This document shows positions 9,869-20,960 of a DNA stretch of 64,000 nucleotides, piece by piece. Below the pieces are notes generated by a model that made no database searches, was not told the origin of the DNA, and worked only from the letters and a program-made list of their open reading frames with translations. The stretch spans positions 310,001 through 374,000 of the forward strand of contig JAMWFC010000077.1 of the NCBI GenBank assembly GCA_027475525.1, read 5' to 3'. The position numbers and the translations under genes are program-made. Positions within the stretch are counted from its first letter, which is position 1, and each line of letters starts with the position of its first letter. Source of the stretch: Macrolepiota albuminosa (lineage: Eukaryota; Basidiomycota; Agaricomycetes; Agaricales; Agaricaceae).

Positions 9869-11567
9869 TCCAAACATCTTCTGTATTCTTTTGCAGCATC
9901 CATGGCCAGTTCTAAGGCTGGAGGAACTGCATTTGTAAAGATTTCTGCTCTTAAAGCCTGGCATATTCTCAACATTTTGCTGTGAATGGGATCTTCATAG
10001 TTGAAGTATATTTTACTTGTGCCTATTAGATTCAATAAAAAAAAACATTTACCTGTTTCTCTCAACATGTTTCATATTTTCAAATACCATCTCAACTTTG
10101 CTTCACCAGAAGATGCTTGTATTTGGGCAGTTGCATGTATTACATTCTGGTCACAAATTTGTATGGGAGAGTTCTGTCCCAAAACTGAATCAAACTATGG
10201 CCTTAATATTATGCCCATATGAAAACACTTTGAAAATCCTTTCATAATAGGAACAAGAACATCACATTGTAGTACTTGGTTGCAAGTAGTACTGATAGTT
10301 CTGGGGCTTGCTAGTGTAGAATATGACCTTCAATTCACACTGACTTTGATGACAAAATGGATTATTATTGTTGTGACTGCTTTCAATAATTTTTTAGAAA
10401 GCAGATGTTTTGCACTATTATAATGTTGAATGAGAATAATAATATTCTGAAAAGTAGAGGTTTCTCAACAAACTTCAGCCTAAGCAATTCACTCTTTGGG
10501 AATCACTGAGCCTTTGCCTATCAATTGCCTGCCTATTCTCTACTAAACTTGGGGTATTTATACTGTTTTTCTGATGCACAGACCACTATCTACACATGAC
10601 TCTTTGCTATCAACTCCTCAGCCTCCAGAACATATTTGATAGTCCAATTTCCCTTTTAGAAGGCCTGTTTTGGTGCCACCAGTTCTACCATTCCTCCAGA
10701 TGTTTCTGATTGCCACTTCCCCATTTGCTTCAGCTCCATTTAGCACGATCTCATTCATAGATCCTTCTTTCCTCTTTTAGCGCTTCCCTGCATTCCATGC
10801 TTCTTTTCCCTTTTCCTTTTTAGTCATGTCAAATTAGGCATTGTCAGATCTGGTCTTGATCTAGATCATCACAAATTGATCCCAGTTTGTCACTTCTGCC
10901 AGCTCCCATGCTTTTTTTCTCCATTACAGTGGTTGGACTATTGTTGAGTTGATAGTTTGAGCTGGTCCCTCCCTGTTGTTCTGTACTTTTTTGTGTATTT
11001 ATTGAGATGTTTTGGAGATATATTTTTGTTGAGACTGCTACCAGGAGGCTTATAGTTTTCAGCCCATAATTAAATGTTTATTTTAACTTCTGGTGCATAA
11101 TATGTTTCTGACTGCTGGTACAGCATTGTATCAGCATCTACCTCAAACTAAGAGGGATAGAGTGAAAGGAGAAATATTCATGGTTACTAGGCAGCATGAG
11201 ATCAATAATCCTATTACAGCTTTGAAGAATCATGCTCTTGTCAATAAGTATTCTCAGACAGACACAATAGCATCTTTTAAGAATTTGTCAGGTCATATGA
11301 TAGGCATGACTGTGCATCACCTGCTGAGGAGACTCAATGAGATTCTTGCCAACGCACATCAACTTTATATTACAGGGCATTATTTGTGCATCGGGGGCAC
11401 AACACATTTATTGCTGCAAGGTGTTCCTCTGAACATTGTCAAAATTGATAAGCAGATGGATGTCAGATGCCTTTCTTTATTACTGAAGATCCTTGGAAAT
11501 CATTGCTCCAATATACGTTGAATTGCTAAGGCCTGTGTTGGATCATCTGGATTGCCATTGCCTATGA
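9869..11567 (+). pseudogene. Ngaro-1 tyrosine recombinase, split by LTR-B
   Basis: Two blocks flank the LTR. The first (9869-10267) has 'AASMASSKAGGTAFVKISAL' then 'DACIWAVACITFWSQICMG'. The second (11134-11567) has 'LPQTKRDRVKGEIFMVTR', 'ITGHYLCIGGTTHLLLQG' and a frame-shifted 'APIYVELLRPVLDHLD'. Deleting the LTR and one 4-bp duplicate joins them as G-T-R-T-S-H-L-P-Q-T-K. Both catalytic arginines are Cys here: QIRLGEF has become QICMGEF, and HCFRIGG has become HYLCIGG. Each is a CGN to TGN change. The enzyme would have inserted the circular cDNA by site-specific recombination. Confidence 0.87.
10268..11133 (+). mobile_element. solo LTR-B copy 1, inside Ngaro-1 recombinase
   Basis: 866 bp, starts TGTAGTACTTGG and ends GCATTGTATCA. 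Flanked by ACAT (10264-10267) and GCAT (11134-11137), a 4-bp duplication with one change. Two other copies lie at 23804-24714 and 30513-31418 in the same orientation. A TATA-like 'CTATTTATACTG' type sequence and a 3' 'AATTAAATGTTTATTTT' block suggest plus orientation. No internal region of this family is present in the window. Confidence 0.88.
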
Positions 11568-11975
11568 TAGAGATTTGACTCTCATTGCTTTTTCTGGTTG
11601 CCTTGGCTACTGCAATGCAGGATTATAATGTCTAGCATGAGAAGGATTCTCTGCTGCCTCTATTTAATGCTGGGTCAGCTACTTCTATTATTAGACAACA
11701 CGTGTAGAAGAATTTAAGAATTTTATATTGAATCAAATTTATCCTTAAAGCATGCAGCAACGGTGCAAAATAGAACAATACAAAAAGGAGGAACAGGATG
11801 AATAGCATATATTATTTGCTGAGGCAAAAGTTTGTAGTGTTTTGGTGTTCTGGCTTATTTGAGGAGATTTCTGATATTTGTGGCTGCTGAATATTAATTG
11901 AAGTACTAGCCTGCATGGAACTTGACAATAAAAAGAATTAGAAACTTTATGCTGGAATTTTGAAGCAAGCTTATA
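11568..11975. other. non-coding, including the likely 3' end of Ngaro-1
   Basis: No open frame of interest. Contains the block near 11748-11813 that resembles 4485-4545. Confidence 0.4.
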
Positions 11976-12497
11976 GTGCAGTGCTTTTTTCAAAATGTTG
12001 TAAGCACTGAAAACCTTGTGCTGTGTGATAAACATATGATTTTATATAATAACACTTTTGGCCTATCAATGACCAAGGAAGGAGCAGAGATTGCTAAAAA
12101 AGAGCTGTTCCAAGTATACAAGGTCAAGGACCTGAAAATCTCATTCTTCATCCTAGAAATGGCCATCCATTAAAATACCAACACCAGGGCAATCTCACTA
12201 TCCCAAAAAGCCTGTTTCATTCACATACTTGAGTGCTTCAAAATAGCAGAATGTAATCCTTGCGATATCCCACTGCAGACATGTCACCAAAAAAAGAAAC
12301 TGAGCATCAGTTTATGACAAACAAACCCTACTGCAACTGTTGAGAGCCCTCATGTGGGCCTCAGTAGCTATGTGTCCAGACTTATCATTTGCTATCACAC
12401 TTTTAGCATGTTTCCAGTCCAACCCAGAGCTATCATACCAGAAGGCTCTCTTGCACATTCTAGCCTATGTGAAAGGCACATTATACTACAAATGTAA
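11976..12497 (+). pseudogene. Ty1/copia pol fragment (end of reverse transcriptase)
   Basis: Shows copia-type blocks in shifting frames: 'ELFQVYKVKDLKISFF' followed by 'ISLSQKAYFIHILECFKIAE', then a 'FMTNKPY' block, and finally 'ILAYVKGTLYYKC'. In copia elements these lie between the reverse transcriptase palm and RNase H. Several frameshifts and stops are present. The coding match stops where an LTR-A-like sequence starts at about 12498, so the RNase H part is absent. Confidence 0.8.
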
Positions 12498-12690
12498 AAA
12501 TGACTTCTGGAGGCTATAGCTCAGTCACACAGCTAGCAGAGGGAGATCCAAAGTATATTAAAGTATATACTAACAATATCATGATAACTACTCATCTGGC
12601 AGAGGGAGATCTAAAAAGAACAAATCTAGAGATTCTCTATGTCAGGTTGAACACTTCTGAGGCCTCTGAAACATGGAAAACAACTATATA
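12498..12690 (+). repeat. truncated LTR-A fragment (5' part of LTR)
   Basis: Matches the minus-strand start of LTR-A ('GGCT.TAGCTCAGTCACACAG', then two 'GCAGAGGGAGATC' blocks) and ends at about 12690. It directly follows the copia pol fragment, which suggests LTR-A belongs to a Ty1/copia family. Confidence 0.75.
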
Positions 12691-13789
12691 GGACAATAAA
12701 CCACAATAGGGATGGGCTGCTGCAATGCATGGCAATACCAAGGTCTACAGTAAAAGTTTTGTCAATGACTGTCTATAAGATTGAATAGTCAAAAAAAAAT
12801 CAATAGCACAATTACTGAAGCAGAGAGAGAAATTTTAGCTACTATTTATATGAAATTTGAGATCAAATTTAAATGAGTTGAGCTTTTGAGTTTGAAGAGA
12901 GGAGATTTTCAATGATTGAGAAAGTTGATCATGTCTATCAACATAAATATAAGAATTGGATGGCATGATATGTATTGATAAGTAGACAAATACAACATAG
13001 AGACTTAATTTCAAAGCTTTTAATTTTCATGATTATCTGTGTATGCATAGAAGATATTGACATCAATATGATTTCTATATAAAAACAGATGTATTTCTCT
13101 GCAATTGTAGCTTTACATTTATAGCCTGTAAATAGAGATAGTTTGAGTACTACAACAAACTATGTCAAAAGTGAGAAATGAATTTGCTTCTTATAGGTAT
13201 TTTTTGGTGCTTTATAAGCACAAGATATAATTTATATCTGAGATAATTAATCGAAGTTTCTCAGTTTCTAATGGCTACTTCAATTATTTATTTCAATATA
13301 TTAAGTATATCAGTTAATGTATATAAGAGACTTAAAATCATAACAGTTGACTCTTTAAATATGCATAAATAAAAAGAGTTATAGATTGACAACTAGATAT
13401 AAAATGCTCAAAAAAAGCAAATTTATAAACTCAATTAATATGTCAAAATGCAATTTCAAAACAGATTGATTAAGTAATCTATAATATATGGGACAACACC
13501 TGGGAAAATTTAATGCTGACCCAGACTGACCAAGAACCTTCCTTTTGGGGTAACAACATCTCATTTTTCATATTAAAGTCTCAATTTTCATACTTAGAGT
13601 ATAAAAAATAAAAATATATATTGTAAACTTTAATATTAATATAAATGCTATATTTGGACATTTTTAGAAGATGTCTGGATGAGAAAAGGCCAAATGCAAT
13701 TTAGTGGACACTAGTTTTTATGCCTTGCATGTTTTTTGACCACATATGACCAAATAAACTCAAAATTCACCATTGTAGTGAGAAGACAC
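12691..13789. other. AT-rich DNA without recognisable genes
   Basis: Frames are short and unlike any family. I see no terminal repeats or motifs in this stretch. Confidence 0.5.
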
Positions 13790-14100
13790 TACAAACAAAG
13801 TAAGTGTCAATTTGTTGACTGATTGATCAATATTTACAAACATTGAATTCAGCTACAAACAATTCTGAAATCATTACAACAAAGTAAGTATTAGTTTGTT
13901 TATTATTGATCAATGCTAATTCAGCTTATTTGACACTACAAACAAATCCAAAATTATTACAACAAAGTAAGTATTGGTTTATTTATTATTGATCAATGCT
14001 GATACATATTCAATTCAGCTTATTTGACACTACAAACAGTTAGTATTAGTTCATTTATTATTGATCAATATTAATAAACATTGTATTCAGCTTATTAGTG
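13790..14100. repeat. diverged tandem repeat array, unit about 100-120 bp
   Basis: At least three imperfect units share 'ACAACAAAGTAAGTATTRGTT', 'TTATTATTGATCAAT' and 'TTCAGCTTATTTGACACTAC'. It lies directly upstream of Helitron-1 coding sequence. It may be part of that element's 5' region or a local minisatellite. Confidence 0.7.
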
Positions 14101-14304
14101 AAAGCTTGACAATATTTAGCTATTGAGATACTAGATATATCATTATATAAGTAACTTTTAAAGAGTTTGAGCTATTGAAATGCTTAAAAAATCAATAATT
14201 TAAGCAATCTTCAACTACTCATTCTGAACCCAGTACTCCTGAAGATCAAAAACAGCAGGCTAGGATTGAAAGTAGGCTTAAACAGTTGCAAATGACTGAT
14301 CCTG

Positions 14305-15117
14305 ATGATTGTCACACACATAGAAGTAGAAGATCTACTTCAGTGGTTATACCACTTCATTTTGGAACTGGAGGTAAAGAGTCTGGAGATAGAGAGTCTG
14401 AGAGGGGAATCTGGAGGTATAGGGTCTGGGAGTAGAGAGTCTGAGGATATGCCTATTGCTGCTCAGGATCTATTTGCTATTGTCATTCCTCAAACTCTTT
14501 TGCCTAAAGAATGGAATGCACCTTTACAGAATCCTATACCTAGAATGGTGCCACCTCTACCTGTTTCTACATCCAGAAGAAACAATAGGCCTAGAATGGT
14601 ACCACTTCCTCCTGCTCTACTTCTTTCTATACATAAAAGAGACAACCAGCCTACTATTGCTCCACTTCCTGTGGAAATTCCTGAAACTGTTCTGCCTGAA
14701 GAATAGGACACTCCTTTACAGAATCCTATGCCTATAATGCCACCCCTACCTGCTCTAGCATTTAGAAGAGTCAGAAATGTATTTGTACAGAATTCTATGC
14801 CATCTGTGCCAGCTGCCACACTAGCAGAATTACAAGAGCAGAAAAGACTGAGACATATGGCTATGGTTCAAGAACAAAAGAGGCAACAGAAATTGGCACA
14901 AGCAATAGTAAAGAAGCAACAAAGAGTCCTACCAGAAAATTGTAGAAGTGATCCTGCTGAGGATATGGAGGACTTGGAATATGTAGATCTACCTGTGCAA
15001 ATTCTACCAGCACCTCCTATTCTACAAAGAGTTGATCATATTCAAGGCATAAATGCTCTTTCAAGAGTTATGAATGTTATATACTATTCCACCCCTTTAG
15101 CTCAGAGTTCCCTCTGA
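14305..15117 (+). pseudogene. Helitron-1 N-terminal Pro-rich region
   Basis: Two overlapping open stretches (14305-14706 and 14728-15117) belong to one decayed frame separated by a TAG. The first has a repeated module built on 'PLQNPIPRMVPPLPVS'-like Pro-rich sequence, occurring three times between about 14490 and 14770. The second is a Gln/Lys-rich predicted helix ('ELQEQKRLRHMAMVQEQKRQ') followed by an acidic segment. No domain is recognised. The position before the Rep domain matches the variable N-terminus of fungal Helitron proteins. Confidence 0.6.
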
Positions 15118-15507
15118 GTCGGATGTCACTAAGGTATCACACCTTAGTAAGATGCTGAATTCACACTCCGCTGCACTATAAAAAAAACTGAGATGCAAGA
15201 GAACTTTAGACTCTGCCTTGCTGCTGAATCAGCAGGTGTGACAACTGGCTTGACCATTTACCACCAAGGGACTTAGCAATAAGACTTTGTCTCACCCTGG
15301 ACTAAGTCAGGAACACATTAGATATGTTATTTCACGTTGTATGTCTTGTTTGAAGTGCTTAGGATGGCTGGTTGTGGCAAAACATTGTTTTGTCCAACTC
15401 AGAGAGAACTCCGAGCTAAAGGGGTGGAATAGTATCTGTACTATCAGGCTTTACATTAGGATGCTGAAAAGCTCATCAGTTTTACTAGACATCATATAAA
15501 ATTTGGC
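15118..15507 (+). other. Helitron-1 linker, heavily decayed
   Basis: Only short frames occur here. The context suggests the Cys-rich part that usually precedes the Rep domain in these proteins, but I cannot trace it reliably. Confidence 0.4.
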
Positions 15508-16806
15508 ATGTGCTGTCTGCAAGGCCAGATTGATTTGCCCAGACTTACAGATGCTCCATTAGAACTGCTTAACTTGCTCCAAGGTCACCATCCTCTTTCT
15601 AATGCTTTTAAAGCATCTATTTGTCAATACAATGCAGCCTTTGCATTTACATCTTTGGGAGTTAAACTTGATCACACAATTACCAACTAACCAAGACCAT
15701 ACAGCTTTAGAATTAATGGAGAGCTCCATTATCTGACAGATGCTTTGCTTTCAACTGAAGGCAATTATTCTGTATATGCACAACTCTACTTCTATGATCA
15801 TAATCAACAATTGGCTTTTTGTCAACAGAGCAATCCTGGATTGGATCTTCAGATAATGGCCTCTTTGCAGAATATGCTTTATAGAGTCAATTCTTTTATT
15901 GGCTTATACAAGCATGCAAAGCAGATCATGACAGAAGTTCCTAAAAGCCAACCACAAAGACTTTCTGTTCAACTTAGAGCCGACTTTTGAGATCATTAAT
16001 ACTATAACAACCCTAATAAACAGGAAGGAGTTGCAGCAATTATACCAGAAGATGGCTCTGAAGAATGATCAGATCATTGTGACATAGTCCTGCATCTGCA
16101 TGGAAGTCAATTAAAGTGAATCAGCCATTTATATTTTTTTTATACTCCTCTGCACTACATGATCATATTTTCAACTGAAGAACATGGATTTTATTTAAAC
16201 ATTTCTTCTCAGTTGGGACTACAAAGCCAACACAAAACATAAAATATCACTAAAACTGCTTACTATGCATACTGACTTCAGCAAAGATCTCTAGAAGGTA
16301 ATGCTACTTTGCTTTGGAATAGTCAATTGTTTCAACAATATATTGTCAATGCATGGGCTTCAATCAAATAAATAAGATTTAATTAGGTTAGACATAATCA
16401 AACAAAGATTAGAGCTGAAGTTTATCAGGAGATGGTTGATGCAGCTGCTGAAGATGAAGATTTATGCAGGCAAAGCTGACGTGTGGTCCTCCTCTTTTCT
16501 CATGTTGGAAGTGAACAACACATGCATGTTGTCCCATACAATCCATATCTCTTAGCCAAATTCCAATGTCATATCAATGGGAAAGTCTATGCTTCAGTGG
16601 ATGCAATTAAATACATTCACAAGTACATCTACAAGGGCCATGATAGGACAACTTTGGAGATTGCTAGGAATGAGAGGGATAAAATCAAGGAACACTTGGA
16701 TGTCAAATATATTTCTGCCTCTAAAGCTTGCTGGCACATCTTTGAATTCAATATGCATGCTGGATATTCTTCAGTATACAGATTGCCTGTGCATTTGGAA
16801 AACTAG
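15508..16806 (+). pseudogene. Helitron-1 Rep (Helitron-like N) domain
   Basis: Recognisable blocks, in order: 'CCLQGQIDLPRLTDAP', 'FTSLGVKLDHTITN', 'AQLYFYDHNQQLAF', 'GSEQHMHVVPYNPYLLAK', 'CHINGKVYASVDAIKYIHKY' and 'YISASKACWHIFEFNMHAGY'. These correspond to the conserved Rep segment of PIF1-linked Helitrons, including the two-Tyr block 'IHKYIYKG'. The region between about 15990 and 16440, where the HUH motif is expected, is too damaged to follow. It would nick and join DNA in rolling-circle transposition, and this copy is dead. Confidence 0.85.
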
Positions 16807-16845
16807 TATGAAGTCTATTTCCCAGATGATGAACCAATATAGGTA

Positions 16846-19016
16846 GTGGCTGCTAGACCTAATGCAGACAAAACTACATTCATAGCTTTGTTTGAAGCCA
16901 ATATCAGGTTTCTCAATAATAACACCACTTATCAGAACTTTCCAACCAAGTTTGTTTATGAAATCAGGTTTTCCAATAATAACACCACTTATCAGAACTT
17001 TCCAACCAAGTTCGTTTATGAAGCATCCAACAGAGTTGGAAGGAGAAGCAGAGAGGTACAGCAATTGAGAGAATGTACTTTGCTTCACTAAGACAGGGAG
17101 AAAGGTTTTATCTCAGGATGCTCTTGACTGTTGTGACCAATGCAACTTCATGGGCTAATCTCAGAATAGTCAATAGCCATATCTATCCAACTTATCAGAA
17201 AGGATGCAAGGCTCTAGGTCTTTCAGAGGATGATGCAGAATGGAGGCAGTGTCTGACTGAAGCTGCTCCAATCCAACTAGGATCAGCTCTCAGACAGTTG
17301 TTTTGCACTATTCTATTTTACTGTGCTCCTGCCACTTCTGAGGCTTTATAGGACAAATTCAAGCATTCTATCTATGATGATCTTCAACACAGATTAGAAC
17401 ATATGAGGCAGTACAGGGACTGAGACTTTACCAATGAAAATGTCTATGATTATGGCCTTTATCTCATCAATGACACCTTGATAAATTTTGGAAAAACTCT
17501 GAAAGACTTTTCCAACATGCCAGAAGCTCAACAAAATTGGAATATAGTTCCAGGTAATTGGCATTTGCATAAAAGATTGACTTGAATGCTGATCAAACTA
17601 TTCTTCTAGGCAATAGGATTTTAGAAGATGAAACCAATTATAATGTCGAGGAATTAAAGCAAAGAGTGGAAAAAAACAAGGCCAAGTTCAATGTGGAACA
17701 ACTGTAGACTTTCAATGCTATCATTGATTCTGTAAACAACAATTTGGGCAGGATATTATTTATTCACAGTGCTGGAGGATGTGGCAAAACCTTTGTTTGC
17801 AATACTCTGGCTACTGCTGTTTGTTCTAATAGAGATGTGGCATTATATGTAGCATCATCTGGGATTGCTGCATTATTGTTAGAAGGAGATAGGACTGCTT
17901 ATTCAAGATTCATTGCCAATATCAAGAGAGGAATCCAGTTATCACAGCTCATACTTCACATTAAAGTTGTCATTTGGAATGAAGTTCCAATGCAACACAA
18001 AATCTTCAATAATGACATTTCCTTCAGTGGAGTTACTGTGGTTTTTAGAGGAGACTTTAGACAAACTTTTTCAATGGTTTTACATAGACTCAGACAGCAG
18101 ATGATTGCTGTTTCACTTAAAAGGGGCCAACTTTGAGATCACATTTAAGTCCACTGATTGGTTCAAAATATGAAATTGGATCAGACTGCAGAGAATATTG
18201 CCCATGCAGCTTTGTTGTTAGATGTTGATGCAGAGACAAATTTGAGACCTGGAAAAACAGTCAAACTGCCTGAAAGGATGATCTGTGATGACAATTCTAT
18301 CACTGGATTGATTTTTTCCACATATCCTGATATTGGTTATCCTCAAAATGATTAGTAATATCTGAACTGGACTATTCTCTCTGGCAAGAACTCTGATATA
18401 AAGGAGATCAATGCAGAAGTTCTAGAGAGGTATCCAGGGGAAGAAAGGATTTTACAGAGTGCAGATTCTGTTCTGTCTGATAATAGGAACTCTGATGGCC
18501 TTGTATTATATTCTGTGGAATATCTCAACTCTTTAAAAGCCATTAGTTTGTCTTTGGCTAAACTGGCTTTGAAGATTGGAGTTTCTGTCATGCTCCTTAG
18601 GAATTTGAACACAACCAAAGGACTTTGCAATGAAACAAAAATGATTATCACTCATATCAGCACCAGAGTCCTCAGATGTTGTATTATCAGTGGAGATGCC
18701 AAATTTGCAGGTTCAACTGTTTTGATTCCAAGAATCAATCTAGATGCCTCTAAAAAGGATACACCCATACTATTATGCAGGAGACAGTTTCCAATTCGAT
18801 TGGCCTTTGCTATGACTATCAACAAGTCTCAAGGACAATCAGTCAAGCATGTTGGATTGGACCTTTGATTATCTGTTTTTACATATGGCCAACTTTATGT
18901 TGCACTTTCTCAATGCACATCAGGAGATTGTATTAAGGTGATTTTGTTAGAAGAAAATACATCAAAAACAACTGCAAATATTGTATATCAAGAAGTCCTC
19001 AATGGTTTACAAATGT
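16846..19016 (+). pseudogene. Helitron-1 PIF1-type helicase, broken
   Basis: Walker A appears as 'HSAGGCGKTFVCNTLA' near 17767, followed by 'SSGIAALLLEGDRTAYSRF'. The 'VVFRGDFRQ' block is near 18040. Later come 'INAEVLERYPGEERIL', 'VSVMLLRNLNTTKGLCN' and 'FAMTINKSQGQSVKHVGLDL'. The C-terminal '[16 protein letters not shown]' reads in another frame after a TGA at about 18868. The Walker B Asp-Glu is replaced ('IWNEVPM' where WDEapM is expected). The helicase would unwind DNA during rolling-circle transposition. Frameshifts and stops disable it. Confidence 0.88.
16905..17024 (+). repeat. in-frame 60-bp tandem duplication in Helitron-1
   Basis: Two 60-bp units encode 'IRFxNNNTTYQNFPTKFVYE' twice and differ at three or so bases. 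The divergence shows it is an old real duplication, unlike the 77-bp perfect ones. Confidence 0.85.
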
Positions 19017-19210
19017 AAGTGTGATTGTTAATTAACTACTTATTACTAACTTTTATGTTTTAGCATCTAACTTGATATTTGTTGATACTGTACTAATAGA
19101 ATATATATAACTTGGAATGTAAGTATGATTGTTAATTAACTACTTATTACTAACTTTGATATTTTAGCATCTACCTTGATATTTGTTGATACTATGCTAA
19201 TAATATATAA
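19017..19210. repeat. two diverged ~116-bp tandem units after Helitron-1
   Basis: Both units contain 'TGATTGTTAATTAACTACTT' and 'CTTGATATTTGTTGATACT'. They differ at scattered positions, so this is an old duplication. Confidence 0.75.
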
Positions 19211-19320
19211 ATAAATGTGAAACTCTTTATTTGTTAACAACATATGTTAGAATCAGTAAGATATAATGAAAGTAAGATCATGATAGAAGCTGAGTTACTA
19301 ATATACATATTTGGAACCTC

Positions 19321-19380
19321 TAACTAAATGAAGTGAGGTTGGGGTGGAGGCTTAGTTGGGGGGGGTTTGGGGCAAAGCCT
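19321..19380 (+). other. G-rich tract 3' of Helitron-1
   Basis: Contains runs GGGG, GGGGGG and GGGG between 19331 and 19376 in otherwise AT-rich DNA, so it could form a G-quadruplex. Its position between the helicase end and the minisatellite could mark a Helitron 3' structure. Confidence 0.5.
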
Positions 19381-19431
19381 TCAATGAGCTATGAAATTTA
19401 TGCCCAAGACACTAATCATAGCTCATAAACC

Positions 19432-19485
19432 CAATGGCTTATATAAACTACTGCCAGAGCAACAGCTTATATAAGCATATTCTAT
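19432..19485 (+). repeat. minisatellite, core GCTTATATAAACYRCTG..AGAGCAACA
   Basis: About two units of a ~28-bp repeat. The same core recurs at 29265-29415 (inverted), 50932-51035 and 56190-56370. Confidence 0.7.
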
Positions 19486-19589
19486 TAGACAGAAAACTAA
19501 ATTTATACAAGCTTATAGGAAAAATAATTCAAAAAGTTCTATGAATACCAAAGACAATGTGGTCTAATTTTCAAAAATAAAAATAAATA

Positions 19590-19964
19590 AAAAGAATAGA
19601 ATAATGACTGCTAGAGCAAAAAATTATCACATAATTGTATAATTTTTATATATGCTCCTTAAATTATAATAATAAACAAGGCATTTAACAACATGAAACA
19701 AATTATATATATTTAAAAAAACATACATATATATATGAAAAAAAAAAAACAGAATCTCTCAACTTGGTAAAAGAAAAAAAGAATAATATAAAAAATAAAA
19801 GTATGATCCTTCAACATAAAAAAATTGATTAATTACTTAGCAGACATAGTGGTAATAGCCAGTAGAAATAGCTGGTAAAAATAGCTAAAAAGGAGCAAAT
19901 TTTAAAGACATAGTAGTAATAGCTGATAAAGATAGCTGAAAGAAAGCAAATTTTGAGGACATGG
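19590..19964 (+). repeat. repeat shared with 56571-57022 (possible Helitron 3' region)
   Basis: Begins 'GACTGCTAGAGCAAA' in both places, passes through A/T-rich DNA, and ends in tandem units of 'TAATAGCCAGTAGARATAGC' plus 'GGAGCAAATWTYGAGGACAT'. At this locus it abuts the gypsy-2 LTR at 19965. Confidence 0.75.
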
Positions 19965-20878
19965 TGATAGAACCCCACACAGGCTAGGCACATCAATGGC
20001 AGGCTTGGCATCAACTCTGGACACCTTGCCACACTTGTTCTAAACTTAGTACACATGATTTATCCATTTTAAGCTATTTTTAATGGCTTTGCACAGCAAG
20101 CAACATACTCAATTAATGATAGCGCTAATGGCAGCTGGAATAACAAGTGACAGATGGCATCATTTAGGCAGCATGTGGTATTGCTAGCTGGCAGCAGCAC
20201 TTGTGAGTAGGAATAATGGTATTTTAGATTAGATGTAATTTATAATTTTTATTCTTTTTTTATTAATTAGTCATCTTTAATTAGTCCTTTTGCTTAGTAG
20301 TAGAAGTAAAAGTAAAAGTTCAAAAGAGACAGCCAAATTTTAATTAACTCAGAAACCTCAAAGGCTTCCAGTCATACTTAACTAAGTCTACATCTATGTT
20401 TGATTTTAATTTTAAAGCTTGTTAATGAAACAGCTATTTCTAATCCTGCTAAGGATTGTTATCTGTTGGCTGCCCTGCTTCATTACCATTTTAAACTTAC
20501 TTATAATGATTAAAATTCTTAGTGCTTTGGTACTGCTTAGCACCTTCTTGTTATTTGGACAGATAGTATTCTTGTTAACTTTTCAATATTTAGTTTAATG
20601 CATGGCAACTACTTACATTCTTTTCAGTTCACCGCTTCTTGGTGACACTTAGTTGCTTAGCAATAGTGAACTCATTTTACTATAAATATTTACTGTCATC
20701 ACTAGTTAGAAAACAGAACAGAGTATCCTGTTTACACCTCTCAGTTCACCTTACGGTTCAGATTCATTTTGAGCTGGCTAAGTTCATAGTTGCCAACTGT
20801 CTGAATGCCCAATACATTTTTATACAGGTCAGTAGCTGTAAACCATATTTGCTAATAATCTACTTTTGGAAATCATCA
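19965..20878 (+). repeat. gypsy-2 5' LTR
   Basis: Starts TGATAGAACC and ends AAATCATCA, 914 bp. Start and end match the TGATAGGCTT start and CATCA end of the gypsy-1 LTRs. The interior is strongly diverged from gypsy-1. Confidence 0.75.
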
Positions 20879-20880
20879 AA

Positions 20881-20898
20881 TTGGAGCCTATTACAAGA
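20881..20898 (+). promoter_or_regulatory. candidate primer-binding site of gypsy-2
   Basis: TTGGAGCCTATTACAAG begins two bases after the LTR. Gypsy-1 has TTGGAGCCTACCGCAAG just after its 5' LTR. TGG pairs with a tRNA CCA end, but I cannot name the tRNA. Confidence 0.5.
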
Positions 20899-20960
20899 GA
20901 CTATAGAGCAGAATTCTACCAGAAACTCATCTCCAGCATAAGCGCCACCTGCTAAAACAG

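Larger units (their letters stand above)
4470..11813 (+). mobile_element. Ngaro-1: decayed Ngaro-type tyrosine-recombinase retrotransposon
   Basis: Order gag, reverse transcriptase, RNase H, tyrosine recombinase on the plus strand, as in Ngaro elements, and colinear with the younger copy at 57.6-63.7 kb. There is no integrase and no LTR, and the recombinase would mediate insertion. Similar A/T-rich blocks near 4485-4545 and 11748-11813 (shared 'ACAGGATGAAT' and 'AGCATATATT') may be the remains of the split direct repeats. LTR-A (8093-8688) and LTR-B (10268-11133) solo LTRs interrupt it. CpG is nearly absent, consistent with long decay. Confidence 0.85.
14220..19016 (+). mobile_element. Helitron-1: decayed rolling-circle transposon
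   Basis: Plus-strand order is a Pro-rich N-terminal segment, a Rep (Helitron-like N) domain, then a PIF1-type helicase ending at a TAG/TAA near 19016. This is the RepHel architecture of Helitrons. Many stops and frameshifts interrupt it and CpG is rare. I could not identify the 5'-TC end or the 3' hairpin with CTRR end with confidence. Repeat-rich DNA to 19964 may be its 3' region. Confidence 0.88.

Noticed and set aside
13379..13564. Short minus-strand frame with Cys residues
   Set aside because: 61 codons in AT-rich DNA, with no homologous motif and no context.
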